Shown piece by piece: positions 1 to 7,980 of a DNA stretch of 64,000 nt; position 1 is the first letter of the stretch, and every line of letters begins with the position of its first letter. The stretch comes from Anaeromyxobacter soli. Lineage in GTDB: Bacteria > Myxococcota > Myxococcia > Myxococcales > Anaeromyxobacteraceae. Position numbers and translations under genes: made by a program. The notes beneath the pieces were generated by a model. That model made no database searches. It had not been told where the DNA came from and saw only the letters and a list, made by a program, of their open reading frames with translations. The stretch is from contig NZ_JAKZLF010000020.1 in NCBI RefSeq assembly GCF_022808855.1, positions 1 to 64,000 on the forward strand, written 5' to 3'.

Positions 1-1067
1 GCGCCGCCGCCGTCGGCGCCGAGCACGGCCCAGGCGAGGGCCGGCACGGAGGCGCCCGCGGCCCGGGCCGCGACGCCGGCCGTTCCGCGCGCCGCCGCGC
101 CGGCGGCGGCTCCGGCCCTGTCCGCGCGCCCCGCGGGCCAGAAGGCGCTGGCGACGCCGGCGGCGCGGGCGCGCGCGCGCTCGAGATCGACATCAACGCC
201 GTGGCCGGCTCCGGGCCGGGCGGGCGCGTCACGAAGGAGGACCTCGCCGCGTTCCGGAACGCCACGAACGGGCACGGCCGCCCGGAGCGCGGGGCCGCGC
301 CCTCGGCCGAGGTCATGCCCGCGCGGCCGGCGGCGCCCATCCCGCTGCGCCCCGAGGGCGGCGGCGCCGAGGAGCGCGTGCCGCTCCGCGGGGTCCGCAA
401 GCGGATCGCCGAGAACATGGCCCGCTCCAAGCGGACCGCCGCGCACTTCACCTTCGTCGAGCAGTGCGACGTGACGGAGCTCGCGCGGGTGAAGGACCGG
501 ATCGCCGCCGCCGCGAAGGAGGAGGGCGTGAAGGTGACGTTCCTCCCGTTCATCGTGAAGGCGGTCGTCGCCGCGCTGAGGAAGTTCCCGAAGCTCAACG
601 CCACGATGGACGACGAGCGCGGCGAGCTCGTGCTGCACCGCCGCCACGACATCGGCATCGCCTCCGCGACGGACGCGGGGCTCGTCGTGCCGGTGGTGCG
701 CGGCGCGGACCGGCGCTCGCTCGTCGAGCTCGCGCGGGAGATCGAGCGGCTCGCGCAGGACGCGAAGGCCGGGCGGGCGCGGCCGGAGGACATGGGCCGC
801 TCGACCTTCACCATCACGAGCCTCGGCGCGCTGGGCGGGATGTTCGCGACGCCGGTCCTCAACTACCCCGAGGTGGGCATCCTCGGCGTGCACCGCATCC
901 GGCCCACCCCCGTGGTGCGGGACGGGCAGGTCGTGGTCCGGGACGTGATGCACCTGTCCATCACGAGCGACCACCGCGTCATCGACGGCCACGAGGCGGC
1001 GGCCTTCTGCTACGAGATCATCCGGACGCTCGAGGATCCGAACCTGCTCTTCATGCACATGGCGTAG
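1..1067 (+). CDS. 2-oxoacid dehydrogenase E2 (dihydrolipoamide acyltransferase), 5'-partial, apparent frameshift near 183
   Basis: C-terminal part of the lipoyl acyltransferase core of a pyruvate or branched-chain 2-oxoacid dehydrogenase complex in the cytoplasm. The Ala/Pro-rich linker and the start of the E3-binding domain (GQKALATPAARARAR) read in frame 1 up to about base 180. From about 181 the domain continues (LEIDINAVAGSGPGGR) in frame 3, through the catalytic domain with SDHRVIDGHEAA, to the TAG at 1065-1067. Frame 1 upstream has about 97% GC in third positions and frame 3 does not, so the frame really changes. Restoring four bases at the junction gives the spacing normal for E3-binding domains. 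If the base sequence is right, frame 1 stops at 472-474 and the product is truncated; a base-call error in the GC-alternating tract is equally possible. lpd and lipB lie 2-3 kb downstream. Substrate (pyruvate or branched-chain) cannot be settled here. Confidence 0.88.
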   Translation, partial: AAAVGAEHGPGEGRHGGARGPGRDAGRSARRRAGGGSGPVRAPRGPEGAGDAGGAGARALEIDINAVAGSGPGGRVTKEDLAAFRNATNGHGRPERGAAPSAEVMPARPAAPIPLRPEGGGAEERVPLRGVRKRIAENMARSKRTAAHFTFVEQCDVTELARVKDRIAAAAKEEGVKVTFLPFIVKAVVAALRKFPKLNATMDDERGELVLHRRHDIGIASATDAGLVVPVVRGADRRSLVELAREIERLAQDAKAGRARPEDMGRSTFTITSLGALGGMFATPVLNYPEVGILGVHRIRPTPVVRDGQVVVRDVMHLSITSDHRVIDGHEAAAFCYEIIRTLEDPNLLFMHMA

Positions 1068-1074
1068 GCCCGCG

Positions 1075-1863
1075 CTGATCGACACCCACTGTCACCTCGA
1101 CAAGCTCGAGTTCGCGCCCGATCGCGACCGGGTCCTCGAGCGCGCGCGGGCGGCGGGCGTCTCGGAGGTCGTCGTCCCGGCGATCGGGCCCGACGGCTGG
1201 GCGGGCCTCGCCGGCTGGGCGCGCGCCAACCCGGGCGTGCACTTCGGGCTCGGCCTCCACCCGCAGCTCCTCCCCGAGCTCGACCCGCGGGACGACGCGC
1301 GGCACCTGGCGGCGCTCGAGGCCGCGCTCGCCGAGGGCGGCGCGGTGGCGGTGGGGGAGTGCGGGCTCGACGGGCCGAGCGTCGCCGCCGGCGCCCCGCT
1401 CGAGCGACAGGTGCGGGTGCTCCGCGCGCACCTCGCCCTCGCCCGGCGGCACCGGCTCCCGGTCGTGCTCCACTGCCTGAAGCTCCACGAGCCGCTCATC
1501 GCGCTCCTCGAGGAGGCGCCGCTCCCCGCGGGCGGCGTGCTCCACAGCTTCTCGGGCAGCGCCGACCAGGTGAAGGGCTACCTGCGCTTCGGCCTCCACT
1601 TCTCGTTCGCCGGCCCGGTGACCTACGAGCGCGCGCGGCGCCCCATCGCCGCCGTCCAGGCGGTCCCGCCGGACCGGCTGCTCCTCGAGACCGACGCGCC
1701 GGACCAGACGCCGCGCCCGCACCGGGGCCGGAACGAGCCCGCGTTCCTCCCCGAGATCGCCTCGGCCGTGGCGCGCGCCACCGGGCGCTCGGTCGAGGAG
1801 GTGGACGCGCTCACCACCGCGAACGCGCGGGCGCTCTTCCGGCTCGGGCCCCAGGGGCGGTAG
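1075..1863 (+). CDS. tatD: TatD-family metal-dependent hydrolase / DNase
   Basis: TIM-barrel metallo-hydrolase of the TatD family, about 262 residues, the usual length. Visible metal-site motifs in order: DTHCHLD at residues 3-9, VGECGLD, VVLHCLK, GVLHSFSG and LLETDAPDQTPRP near the C terminus. Family members are cytoplasmic 3'-5' exonucleases or DNases. The frame has no ATG or GTG between the E2 stop and the DTHCHLD motif. The first ATG (1237) would delete both N-terminal histidines, so the start is taken as CTG at 1075, eight bases after the E2 stop. It sits in a same-strand run with E2 upstream and tcdA 12 bases downstream. The start codon is the weakest part of this call. Confidence 0.9.
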   Translation: MIDTHCHLDKLEFAPDRDRVLERARAAGVSEVVVPAIGPDGWAGLAGWARANPGVHFGLGLHPQLLPELDPRDDARHLAALEAALAEGGAVAVGECGLDGPSVAAGAPLERQVRVLRAHLALARRHRLPVVLHCLKLHEPLIALLEEAPLPAGGVLHSFSGSADQVKGYLRFGLHFSFAGPVTYERARRPIAAVQAVPPDRLLLETDAPDQTPRPHRGRNEPAFLPEIASAVARATGRSVEEVDALTTANARALFRLGPQGR

Positions 1864-1875
1864 AAGAGCGCGCGC

Positions 1876-2790
1876 ATGGACACGCGTCGGCATCTTGTCG
1901 GGGGGGCGCAGACGGCGCGCCCCGCCGATCCCCCGGTCGCTCCGGCTCCCGCCTCGCCGCGCCACGACCGCACCGCGCGCCTCCTCGGCGCGGACGCCAT
2001 GGAGCGGCTCGGCAAGGCGCACGTGGTCGTGCTCGGCATTGGCGGGGTGGGGAGCTTCGCGGCGGAGGCGCTGGTGCGCGCCGGGGTCGGGCGGGTCACG
2101 CTCGTGGACGGCGAGCGCGTGGACGAGACGAACGCGAACCGCCAGCTCCACGCGCTCGAGGGCGCGTTCGGCGCGCTGAAGGTCGAGGAGATGGCGGCCC
2201 GCCTCGCGCGGGTGAGCCCGGCCGTGCGGGTGGACGCGATCGCCGAGTTCTACTCGGAGGCGAGCGCGGAGCGCATCGTCCCGGCGGGCGTGTCGTTCGT
2301 CGTGGACGCGATGGACACCGTGGTCGCGAAGCTCCACGTCATCCAGCGCTGCCTCGCGCTCGGCGTCCCCATCGTCACCTCCCTCGGCGCCGCGCGGCGG
2401 CTCGATCCCACCGCCATCCAGGTGACCGACCTCTGCGAGTCGCACACCGATCAGCTCGGCAAGGACGTCCGCAAGTACCTGCGCCGGCGGCACGGGATCT
2501 CCGCGGCCGAGCCCACCGGCGTCCTCGCCGTCTGGTCGGTCGAGACGCCGCGCGAGACGCTCGCGCTCCCGGGCGACGACGGCGGTGTCCCCGGCGCGCG
2601 CCCGCGCGGGTCGGAGGAGCGCCGCCGCGGCCCGAAGGTGTACGGCAGCGCGGCGTTCGTCACTGGCGCGTTCGGCCTCGCCGCCGCGGCCGCCGTCGTG
2701 CAGCGGCTCTCCGGCGTCGCGCCCGAGACGCACCGGATCCTCTCGGAGAAGGAGGAGGCGCGGCGGCGCAAGCGGCAGCGCGCCCGCTGA
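1876..2790 (+). CDS. tcdA: ThiF/E1-like tRNA threonylcarbamoyladenosine dehydratase
   Basis: E1-like ATP-dependent adenylating enzyme of the TcdA/CsdL family, which cyclises t6A37 of tRNA to ct6A. The nucleotide-binding loop GIGGVGSF is at residues 54-61, followed by VDGERVDETNANRQ and the motifs VDAMDTVVAK and TSLGAARRLDP. Length is 304 residues, slightly long for the family (about 270) because of a 30-residue Pro/Ala-rich N-terminal extension before the conserved RTARLLG segment. A start at 2000 would remove that conserved segment. The gene lies between tatD and lpd. The C terminus is basic (RRRKRQRAR). Confidence 0.85.
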   Translation: MDTRRHLVGGAQTARPADPPVAPAPASPRHDRTARLLGADAMERLGKAHVVVLGIGGVGSFAAEALVRAGVGRVTLVDGERVDETNANRQLHALEGAFGALKVEEMAARLARVSPAVRVDAIAEFYSEASAERIVPAGVSFVVDAMDTVVAKLHVIQRCLALGVPIVTSLGAARRLDPTAIQVTDLCESHTDQLGKDVRKYLRRRHGISAAEPTGVLAVWSVETPRETLALPGDDGGVPGARPRGSEERRRGPKVYGSAAFVTGAFGLAAAAAVVQRLSGVAPETHRILSEKEEARRRKRQRAR

Positions 2791-2828
2791 GCGGGCAGGC
2801 CATCCCTCTCGGGGGAGCCGCTTTCGTG

Positions 2829-2856
2829 TTGACCGTCGGCGGCCCGCCGATAGAGT
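2829..2856 (+). promoter_or_regulatory. Sigma-70-like promoter of lpd
   Basis: TTGACC at 2829-2834, a 16-base spacer, and TAGAGT at 2851-2856. It lies in the only real gap between tcdA and lpd, 65 bases before the lpd ATG, and suggests that lpd-lipB has its own transcript. Confidence 0.6.
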
Positions 2857-2920
2857 CCCCGCGCGCGCGAGGTCGCGCGGTTACATCTTCACCCAAGGAC
2901 TCCACCCAGGAGATCGCTCC

Positions 2921-4366
2921 ATGGCCACCAAGACCTTCGACGCCGTCGTGATCGGCGCCGGCGTGGGCGGATACCCCGCCGCCATCCGGCTCGCGCAGCT
3001 CGGGAAGAAGGTGGCGCTCGTCGAGAAGGAGACGCTCGGCGGCGTGTGCCTGAACTGGGGCTGCATCCCGTCGAAGGCGCTCATCGCCGCGGCGAACCTC
3101 GTGGACGAGATCAAGCACGCGGCCGAGCGCGGCATCGTGGCCGGCGAGCCGAAGGTGGACGTCGCGAAGCTGCGCGAGTTCAAGAACGGCGTGGTCAAGA
3201 AGCTCACGAGCGGCGTCGGCCTGCTCGAGAAGGGCAACGGCGTCGAGGTGGTGAAGGGGACGGCGACCTTCGTCTCGCCCACGGCCATCGACGTCGAGCA
3301 GAACGGCGAGCGGACGCGCGTCGAGGCGCAGGCCTTCATCGTGGCGACGGGAGGCCGCCCGGTCGAGATCCCGGGCTTCAAGTTCGACGGCAAGGACGTG
3401 TGGAGCGCGAAGGAGGCCGTCGATCTCCCGGAGGTCCCGAAGCGTCTCGTCTGCATCGGCGGCGGCATCATCGGGATGGAGCTCGGCACCGTCTACGCGA
3501 AGCTGGGCTCGCAGGTCACGTTCCTCGAGGCGCTGCCGAACATCCTCACCGGCATCGACCCGGAGGCCGTGCGGTTCGTGCAGAAGAACCTGCGCCAGCG
3601 CGGCGTCACCGTGCACGTGAACGCGAAGGCGAAGGGGTTCGAGCGCAAGGGCGCCGCGCTCGCGGTCAAGGTCGAGGTGGAGGGGAAGGAGACCACGATC
3701 GAGTGCGACAAGATCCTCGTCGCCGTCGGGTTCCGGCCGAGCCCCGAGGGGCTGGGGCTCGACAAGATCGGCGTGAAGGTCGGGCCGAAGGGGATCGAGG
3801 TCGACGCGCAGTACAGGACGAGCGTGCCTTCGGTCTTCGCGATCGGCGACGTGACGGGTGGGCCGTTCCTCGCGCACAAGGCGTCGAAGGAGGGCGAGAT
3901 CGCGGCGGAGGTGATCGCCGGGATGAAGTCGGCGCGCGACTGGGTCGCGATGCCGGGCGGCATCTTCACGGATCCGGAGATCGGCACCGTCGGGCTCTCC
4001 GAGGAGGAGGCTCGCGCGCAGGGGTACGACCCCATCACCGGGAAGTTCTCGTTCGGCGCGCTCGGCCGCGCGATCGCGATCGACCACACGGACGGGTTCG
4101 TGAAGGTGGTCGCCGACCGCGCCTCGAAGCTCCTCCTGGGCGTGACGGCGGTCGGGCCGGAGGCGGCGGATCTCATCGCCGAGGCCACGCTGGCGCTCGA
4201 GATGGGCGCGTACCTCGAGGACGTCGCGCTCACCATCCACGCGCACCCGACCCTCCCCGAGGCGTTCATGGAGGCGTGCAAGACCGCGCTCGGCGAGCCC
4301 ATCCACATGTTGAAGCCGCCCGAGCGCAAGAAGAAGGGCGAGGCCGCCGAGCCCGCGCGGGCGTGA
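2921..4366 (+). CDS. lpdA: Dihydrolipoyl dehydrogenase (E3)
   Basis: FAD-dependent E3 subunit that reoxidises dihydrolipoamide on E2 proteins and makes NADH. The FAD-binding GAGVGGYPAA motif is at residues 12-21. The redox disulfide is Cys43-Cys48 in GGVCLNWGCIPSK. Next come a second nucleotide-binding glycine motif (IGGGIIGMELG), FAIGDVTGGPFLAHKA, and the C-terminal catalytic histidine region HAHPTLPEAFMEA. Length 481 residues is typical. The ATG is preceded by CCAGGAGA at a good distance, and its own promoter is visible upstream. The stop overlaps the GTG of the lipB fusion gene, so the two are probably translationally coupled. Context with E2 and LipB supports a role in 2-oxoacid dehydrogenase complexes. 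Confidence 0.96.
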   Translation: MATKTFDAVVIGAGVGGYPAAIRLAQLGKKVALVEKETLGGVCLNWGCIPSKALIAAANLVDEIKHAAERGIVAGEPKVDVAKLREFKNGVVKKLTSGVGLLEKGNGVEVVKGTATFVSPTAIDVEQNGERTRVEAQAFIVATGGRPVEIPGFKFDGKDVWSAKEAVDLPEVPKRLVCIGGGIIGMELGTVYAKLGSQVTFLEALPNILTGIDPEAVRFVQKNLRQRGVTVHVNAKAKGFERKGAALAVKVEVEGKETTIECDKILVAVGFRPSPEGLGLDKIGVKVGPKGIEVDAQYRTSVPSVFAIGDVTGGPFLAHKASKEGEIAAEVIAGMKSARDWVAMPGGIFTDPEIGTVGLSEEEARAQGYDPITGKFSFGALGRAIAIDHTDGFVKVVADRASKLLLGVTAVGPEAADLIAEATLALEMGAYLEDVALTIHAHPTLPEAFMEACKTALGEPIHMLKPPERKKKGEAAEPARA

Positions 4367-5481
4367 CGGGCGCCGCGAACGTGCGCACGCTCCTCGTCCA
4401 CAGGCTCGGCCGCGTCGAGTACGAAGACGGCCTCGCGCTCATGCGCCTCGCGGGCGAGGCGGTGCGGGCTGCGACGCCGCCCGGGGTCGATCACCTCTTC
4501 CTGCTCGAGCACCCGCCGGTCGTGACGCTCGGGCGCGGCGCGGACCGGGCGAACATCGTCGCCGCCCCGGCCTGGCTCGAGAAGCAGGGCTTCGAGCTGC
4601 ACGACACCGACCGCGGGGGCGACGTCACCTACCACGGGCCCGGCCAGATCGTCGGCTACCCCGTCGTCGACCTCGCCGACCGCCCCGACGTGCGCCGCTA
4701 CGTCGCCGCGCTCGAGGAGGCGATGATCCGCACCTGCGCGGACTACGGGGTCGAGGCGGGCCGGCACGAGGAGCACCGGGGCGCCTGGGTCGGCCGCAAG
4801 AAGATCGGCGCGGTCGGCGTCCACCTGTCGCGCTGGGTGACCTCGCACGGCTTCGCGTTCAACGTCCGCACCGACCTCACCCACTTCCAGGTGATCGTGC
4901 CGTGCGGCATCGCCGATCCGCGCCTCGGGGTCACGAGCCTCGAGGCCGAGCTGCGCGAGCGGGGCAGGGCGGCGCCGGAGCTGCCGGAGGTGGAGGAGCG
5001 GCTCGCCGCCCACGCGGCGGAGGCCCTGGGGCGCGCGCGCGAGGACGCGTCCCCGGACCTGCGCACGGTCTCGGTGGTGCCGGTCGGCGCCGACGGGCGC
5101 GTGCTGCTCCTGCGCCGCAGCGAGGCGCGCGGCGGCTTCTGGCAGCCGGTGACCGGGCGCATCGAGGTGGGCGAGAGCGAGGCGGAGGCGGCGCGGCGCG
5201 AGCTGCGAGAGGAGACCGGCGCGGACGTGCCGGTCGAGCCGCTCGGCTACCGGCACGCGTTCGGCGTCGATCCCGTCCTGGCACGGCTCCCCGGCGGCGC
5301 GCTGCGGCTCGCGGAGGAGACCGCCTTCGCCGCCCGGCTCCCGGCCGGCTTCGAGGTCCGCATCTCCGACGAGCACGCCGAGCACGTCTGGCTCACGCCG
5401 GCGGAGGCCCTCGAGCGGCTCCGCCTGGCGGGGCTGCGCAAGGCGGTGCGGCTCGCGACGGGCTCGCCCGCCTCGCGCTGA
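4363..5481 (+). CDS. lipB: LipB octanoyltransferase fused to a C-terminal Nudix hydrolase domain
   Basis: Residues about 8-215 are an octanoyl-[ACP]:protein N-octanoyltransferase, which starts lipoyl cofactor synthesis on E2 and GcvH. RGGDVTYHGPGQ at 85-96, the KKIGAVGVHLSRW segment with Lys147, and the catalytic Cys181 in VPCGIADPRLGV are all present. Residues about 232-365 are a Nudix domain with a complete box from Gly265 to Ala287 (G-x5-E-x7-RE-L-x-EE-x-G-A). The Nudix part carries no frameshift or stop, so this is one 372-residue polypeptide. The start is GTG at 4363, overlapping the lpd stop (GTGA); the GTG at 4381 is an alternative. LipB alone is usually 210-240 residues, so the Nudix half is an addition. 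Its substrate cannot be read from the sequence. Confidence 0.93.
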   Translation: MTGAANVRTLLVHRLGRVEYEDGLALMRLAGEAVRAATPPGVDHLFLLEHPPVVTLGRGADRANIVAAPAWLEKQGFELHDTDRGGDVTYHGPGQIVGYPVVDLADRPDVRRYVAALEEAMIRTCADYGVEAGRHEEHRGAWVGRKKIGAVGVHLSRWVTSHGFAFNVRTDLTHFQVIVPCGIADPRLGVTSLEAELRERGRAAPELPEVEERLAAHAAEALGRAREDASPDLRTVSVVPVGADGRVLLLRRSEARGGFWQPVTGRIEVGESEAEAARRELREETGADVPVEPLGYRHAFGVDPVLARLPGGALRLAEETAFAARLPAGFEVRISDEHAEHVWLTPAEALERLRLAGLRKAVRLATGSPASR

Positions 5482-5498
5482 GGCCGGCTTCCCCGGCC
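5482..5498 (+). terminator. Hairpin after lipB
   Basis: GGCCGG, loop CTTCC, CCGGCC, starting one base after the lipB stop. The stem is perfect but no U-tract follows, so it is at best a weak or factor-assisted terminator. Confidence 0.35.
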
Positions 5499-5572
5499 AG
5501 GCGCCCGGACCCGGGAGACGTGTGGTCCGAGGTGGTCCGGGCGGCGGCTCGGCGCTGTCCCGCGTCCATGGC

Positions 5573-6109
5573 ATGATGCGCGCCGTGGTCGTCACCGAGC
5601 GCCATCGCCTCCGCGAGAAGCTTCCGGACCTCGGCAACGCCGCGCGCACGCTCGCGCTGCGCGGCGTGCCGCGCGAGGTCCGCATCCCCGGGTGGACCGG
5701 GCCGACGTTCTTCTCCTCCGAGCTCGCCGACGGGAGGCTCCGCACGCTCGAGCAGTTCGCGAGCGGCGGCGCGGAGACGGCGGGCGTGACGGGCTGGGTG
5801 ATCGGCTCCATGCGCGACCCGATGTCCTGGGGCGACGAGCCGCCCGCCGCGGTCTTCGTCCTCGAGCGGGTGAGCGGCCGCGTGCTGCTCGTCGACCTGG
5901 AGCAGGGGCAGCGGCCCGCGTTCGTGAGCTCGAGCGCGGGCCTGTTCCTCGACGCGATCGACGTGTTCCTGCAGTGGTGGGGCGCCGAGGAGCCGGTCGC
6001 GCAGCGGCTCAAGCGGATCCGCACGGATCTCGCCCGCATCGACCCCCCGGCGATGGCCTCGCCGGCGAACCACTGGCCGCAGTGGCTCGATGATCTGAAC
6101 GAGAGCTGA
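5573..6109 (+). CDS. Hypothetical protein, about 178 residues
   Basis: No family recognised. The predicted product is soluble, without a signal peptide or membrane segment, and mixed alpha/beta in appearance. The middle (FVLERVSGRVLLVDLEQG, then AFVSSSAGLFLDAIDVF) weakly resembles SUKH-type beta-sheet proteins, but I would not name it on that. It ends in a charged helix and WPQWLDDLNES. Start is uncertain: ATG at 5573 or 5576, or GTG at 5585. The GTG is attractive because the -10-like CATGAT lies exactly 7 bases before it, a pattern shared by other genes here. It stands alone between lipB and the aspartate kinase, and a hairpin-rich spacer follows it. Confidence 0.7.
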   Translation: MMRAVVVTERHRLREKLPDLGNAARTLALRGVPREVRIPGWTGPTFFSSELADGRLRTLEQFASGGAETAGVTGWVIGSMRDPMSWGDEPPAAVFVLERVSGRVLLVDLEQGQRPAFVSSSAGLFLDAIDVFLQWWGAEEPVAQRLKRIRTDLARIDPPAMASPANHWPQWLDDLNES

Positions 6110-6110
6110 A

Positions 6111-6211
6111 CGGGGGCTGCGCCCCCGCCCCGCCGACGGCTGACCGCCGTCGTCGGGGACCCCACCCCTGCTCGCCGGGTCCCGTGCGCCGCCGCGAGCG
6201 GCTTCGCCGCT
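6111..6211. repeat. Cluster of short perfect hairpins in the 312-base gap before the aspartate kinase
   Basis: The gap 6110-6421 holds no gene. It starts with a 7-bp stem (6111-6127, loop TGC), then a 6-bp stem (6135-6151, loop TGACC) and a 6-bp stem (6197-6211, loop TTC). Small palindromes TTCGCGAA and ATCATGAT follow near 6251-6265. No U-tract follows any stem. It may act as a transcription barrier after the hypothetical gene. I see no RNA gene in it. Confidence 0.45.
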
Positions 6212-6364
6212 TCCGCGGCGTCGCCCCGGCGGGCTCGCTTCGCTCGCCTGTTCGCGAATCATGATCGGCCGTTCAGCCGTGGCGGGACCGCTCGCGGCGG
6301 GCTCCCGGACCCCGCCGGTCGCCCGCTCGCGCCCCAGGGGGGTCGCGATCCCGGCCACAGTTGG

Positions 6365-6370
6365 TATCAT
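6365..6370 (+). promoter_or_regulatory. Possible -10 element of the aspartate kinase gene
   Basis: TATCAT in a locally AT-richer stretch 51 bases before the ATG at 6422. No convincing -35 hexamer is visible at the right distance, so this is a weak call. Confidence 0.35.
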
Positions 6371-6421
6371 CCCGGCTTTCGCCCGGAACTCCACACCATC
6401 CAGCCCCGCGGGATCCGTTCG

Positions 6422-7813
6422 ATGATCAGCGTCGAGAAGATCGGTGGCACCTCGATGTCGGCGTTCGAGGACGTCCTCCGCAACATCATGCTGCGCGACC
6501 CGAAGCGCGTGCACGGCCGCGTCTACGTCGTGTCCGCCTACGCCGGCGTGACGAACCAGCTCCTCGAGCACAAGAAGACCGGCGAGCCCGGCGTCTACGC
6601 GCGGTTCGCGAACGGCGCGGACTACGCGAGCGCGCTCGAGGGGCTCACCGCCAAGCTCAAGGAGATCAACGCGGGCCTCGCCCCGATCGGTCTCGATCTC
6701 GCCCGCGCCGACGGCTTCATCGAGCGGCGGATGCGCGAGCTGCGCGCCTACCTCGACTCGATGCGCCACGTCCTCGCGAGCGGGTACCTGCGGCGCGACA
6801 ACGTGCTGCTCGCCGCGCGCGAGATGCTCGCCGCCATCGGCGAGGCGCACAGCGCCTTCAACAGCGTCGAGATCCTGAAGGCGAAGGGCGTCGCGGCCTC
6901 CCTCATGGACCTCACCGGCTTCGACGACGACGAGCCGTTCACCATCGACGAGCGCATCCACGCCTCGTTCAAGGGCGTCGACCTCGCGAACCAGGTGGTG
7001 GTCGTCACCGGCTACACGAAGGGCGTCGAGGGGATCATGCGGGAGTTCGACCGCGGCTACTCCGAGGTCACCTTCAGCAAGGTCGCCGTCGAGATCAAGG
7101 CGAACGAGGCGGTCATCCACAAGGAGTTCCACCTCTCCTCGGCGGATCCCCAGCTCGTGGGGGCGGAGAACGCGGTGGTGGTCGGGATGACGAACTACGA
7201 CGTCGCCGATCAGCTCGCCGACGTGGGCATGGAGGCGATCCACCCGAAGGCGGCGAAGCCCATGGAGCTCGCCGGCATCGCCATCCGGCTCAAGAACACC
7301 TTCGAGCCCGACCACCCGGGCACGCTCATCACGAAGCAGTACACCGGCAAGCAGGCGCGCATCGAGATCATCGCCGGCTCGCCGAAGGTGACCGCGGTCG
7401 AGATCCACGATCCCTCGATGGTCGGGACGGTCGGCTTCGACTACGGGGTGATGGAGCTGTTCCGCAAGCACGGCGTCTCGTACATCCTCAAGGCGACCAA
7501 CGCGAACTCGATCACGCACGTCGTCTGGGAGAAGTCGGTGAGCGCGGGCTTCGTCGAGGAGCTCGAGAACGCCTACGAGGTCGTGACCGCCGTGCCCTCC
7601 GCGATCGTCTGCGTGATCGGCACGAACATCGCGTTCCCCGGGGTCCTCGCCCGCGCCACCGCGGCGCTCGCCGAGAACGGCATCAACGTGAACGCCGTCT
7701 CCCAGTCGCTGCGCCAGACGAGCATCCAGTTCGTCATCAACCGCGACGACTACAAGCGCGCGGTGGTGGCGCTCAACTCGGCGCTCTGCCTCAACCCTCC
7801 CGTCGCGGCGTGA
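6422..7813 (+). CDS. Aspartate kinase, ectoine-associated (Ask_Ect) type
   Basis: Phosphorylates aspartate to aspartyl-4-phosphate, the first step of aspartate-family synthesis. The N terminus EKIGGTSMSAFEDVL and the following VVSAYAGVTNQLLEHKKTG differ from the KFGGTSV of ordinary LysC. They match the specialised kinase often found beside ectABC. The kinase domain covers residues about 1-290. C-terminal ACT-like repeats follow (VGFDYGVMELFRKHGV and ARATAALAENGINVNAVSQS), where the allosteric site lies in LysC. Length is 463 residues. No ectoine genes are near: neighbours are a hypothetical gene and the caspase/sigma operon, with spacers on both sides. It may serve general lysine/threonine/methionine synthesis or remote ectoine genes. 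Assignment to Ask_Ect is from recalled motif resemblance only. Confidence 0.88.
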   Translation: MISVEKIGGTSMSAFEDVLRNIMLRDPKRVHGRVYVVSAYAGVTNQLLEHKKTGEPGVYARFANGADYASALEGLTAKLKEINAGLAPIGLDLARADGFIERRMRELRAYLDSMRHVLASGYLRRDNVLLAAREMLAAIGEAHSAFNSVEILKAKGVAASLMDLTGFDDDEPFTIDERIHASFKGVDLANQVVVVTGYTKGVEGIMREFDRGYSEVTFSKVAVEIKANEAVIHKEFHLSSADPQLVGAENAVVVGMTNYDVADQLADVGMEAIHPKAAKPMELAGIAIRLKNTFEPDHPGTLITKQYTGKQARIEIIAGSPKVTAVEIHDPSMVGTVGFDYGVMELFRKHGVSYILKATNANSITHVVWEKSVSAGFVEELENAYEVVTAVPSAIVCVIGTNIAFPGVLARATAALAENGINVNAVSQSLRQTSIQFVINRDDYKRAVVALNSALCLNPPVAA

Positions 7814-7980
7814 GGCTCGCGAGGGCGGCGTCCCGCGACCGCGGGGCGCCGCCGCCCGCGCACCCCCTCCCACCTTCCTGACGACCCGGCGCGGGTGGCA
7901 CTTTCCATTCCGCGCGGGGGAGCGTGTCTCTCTCCGTAGACCGCGCCGGAATGATCCGGCCGACCACCGAGGTCTCCGAG

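Noticed and set aside
1051-2733. 560-codon open frame on the minus strand over tatD and tcdA, and many similar long frames (for example 29871-33686 plus)
   Set aside because: Arg/Ala/Pro/Gly-dominated translations without motifs lying over clear genes; expected by-products of very high GC coding DNA.
4363-5481. lipB and Nudix as two genes
   Set aside because: The frame is unbroken and no internal ribosome site or start precedes the Nudix domain convincingly.
6110-6421. Small RNA or tRNA in the 312-base gap
   Set aside because: Only short separate hairpins; no cloverleaf, no T-loop GTTCGA, no terminator with U-tract.
7896-7911. TGGCAC followed by ATTCC, resembling a sigma-54 -24/-12 promoter before the caspase operon
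   Set aside because: The -12 GC dinucleotide is TC here, and no enhancer-binding-protein gene is adjacent; the match is too partial to annotate.
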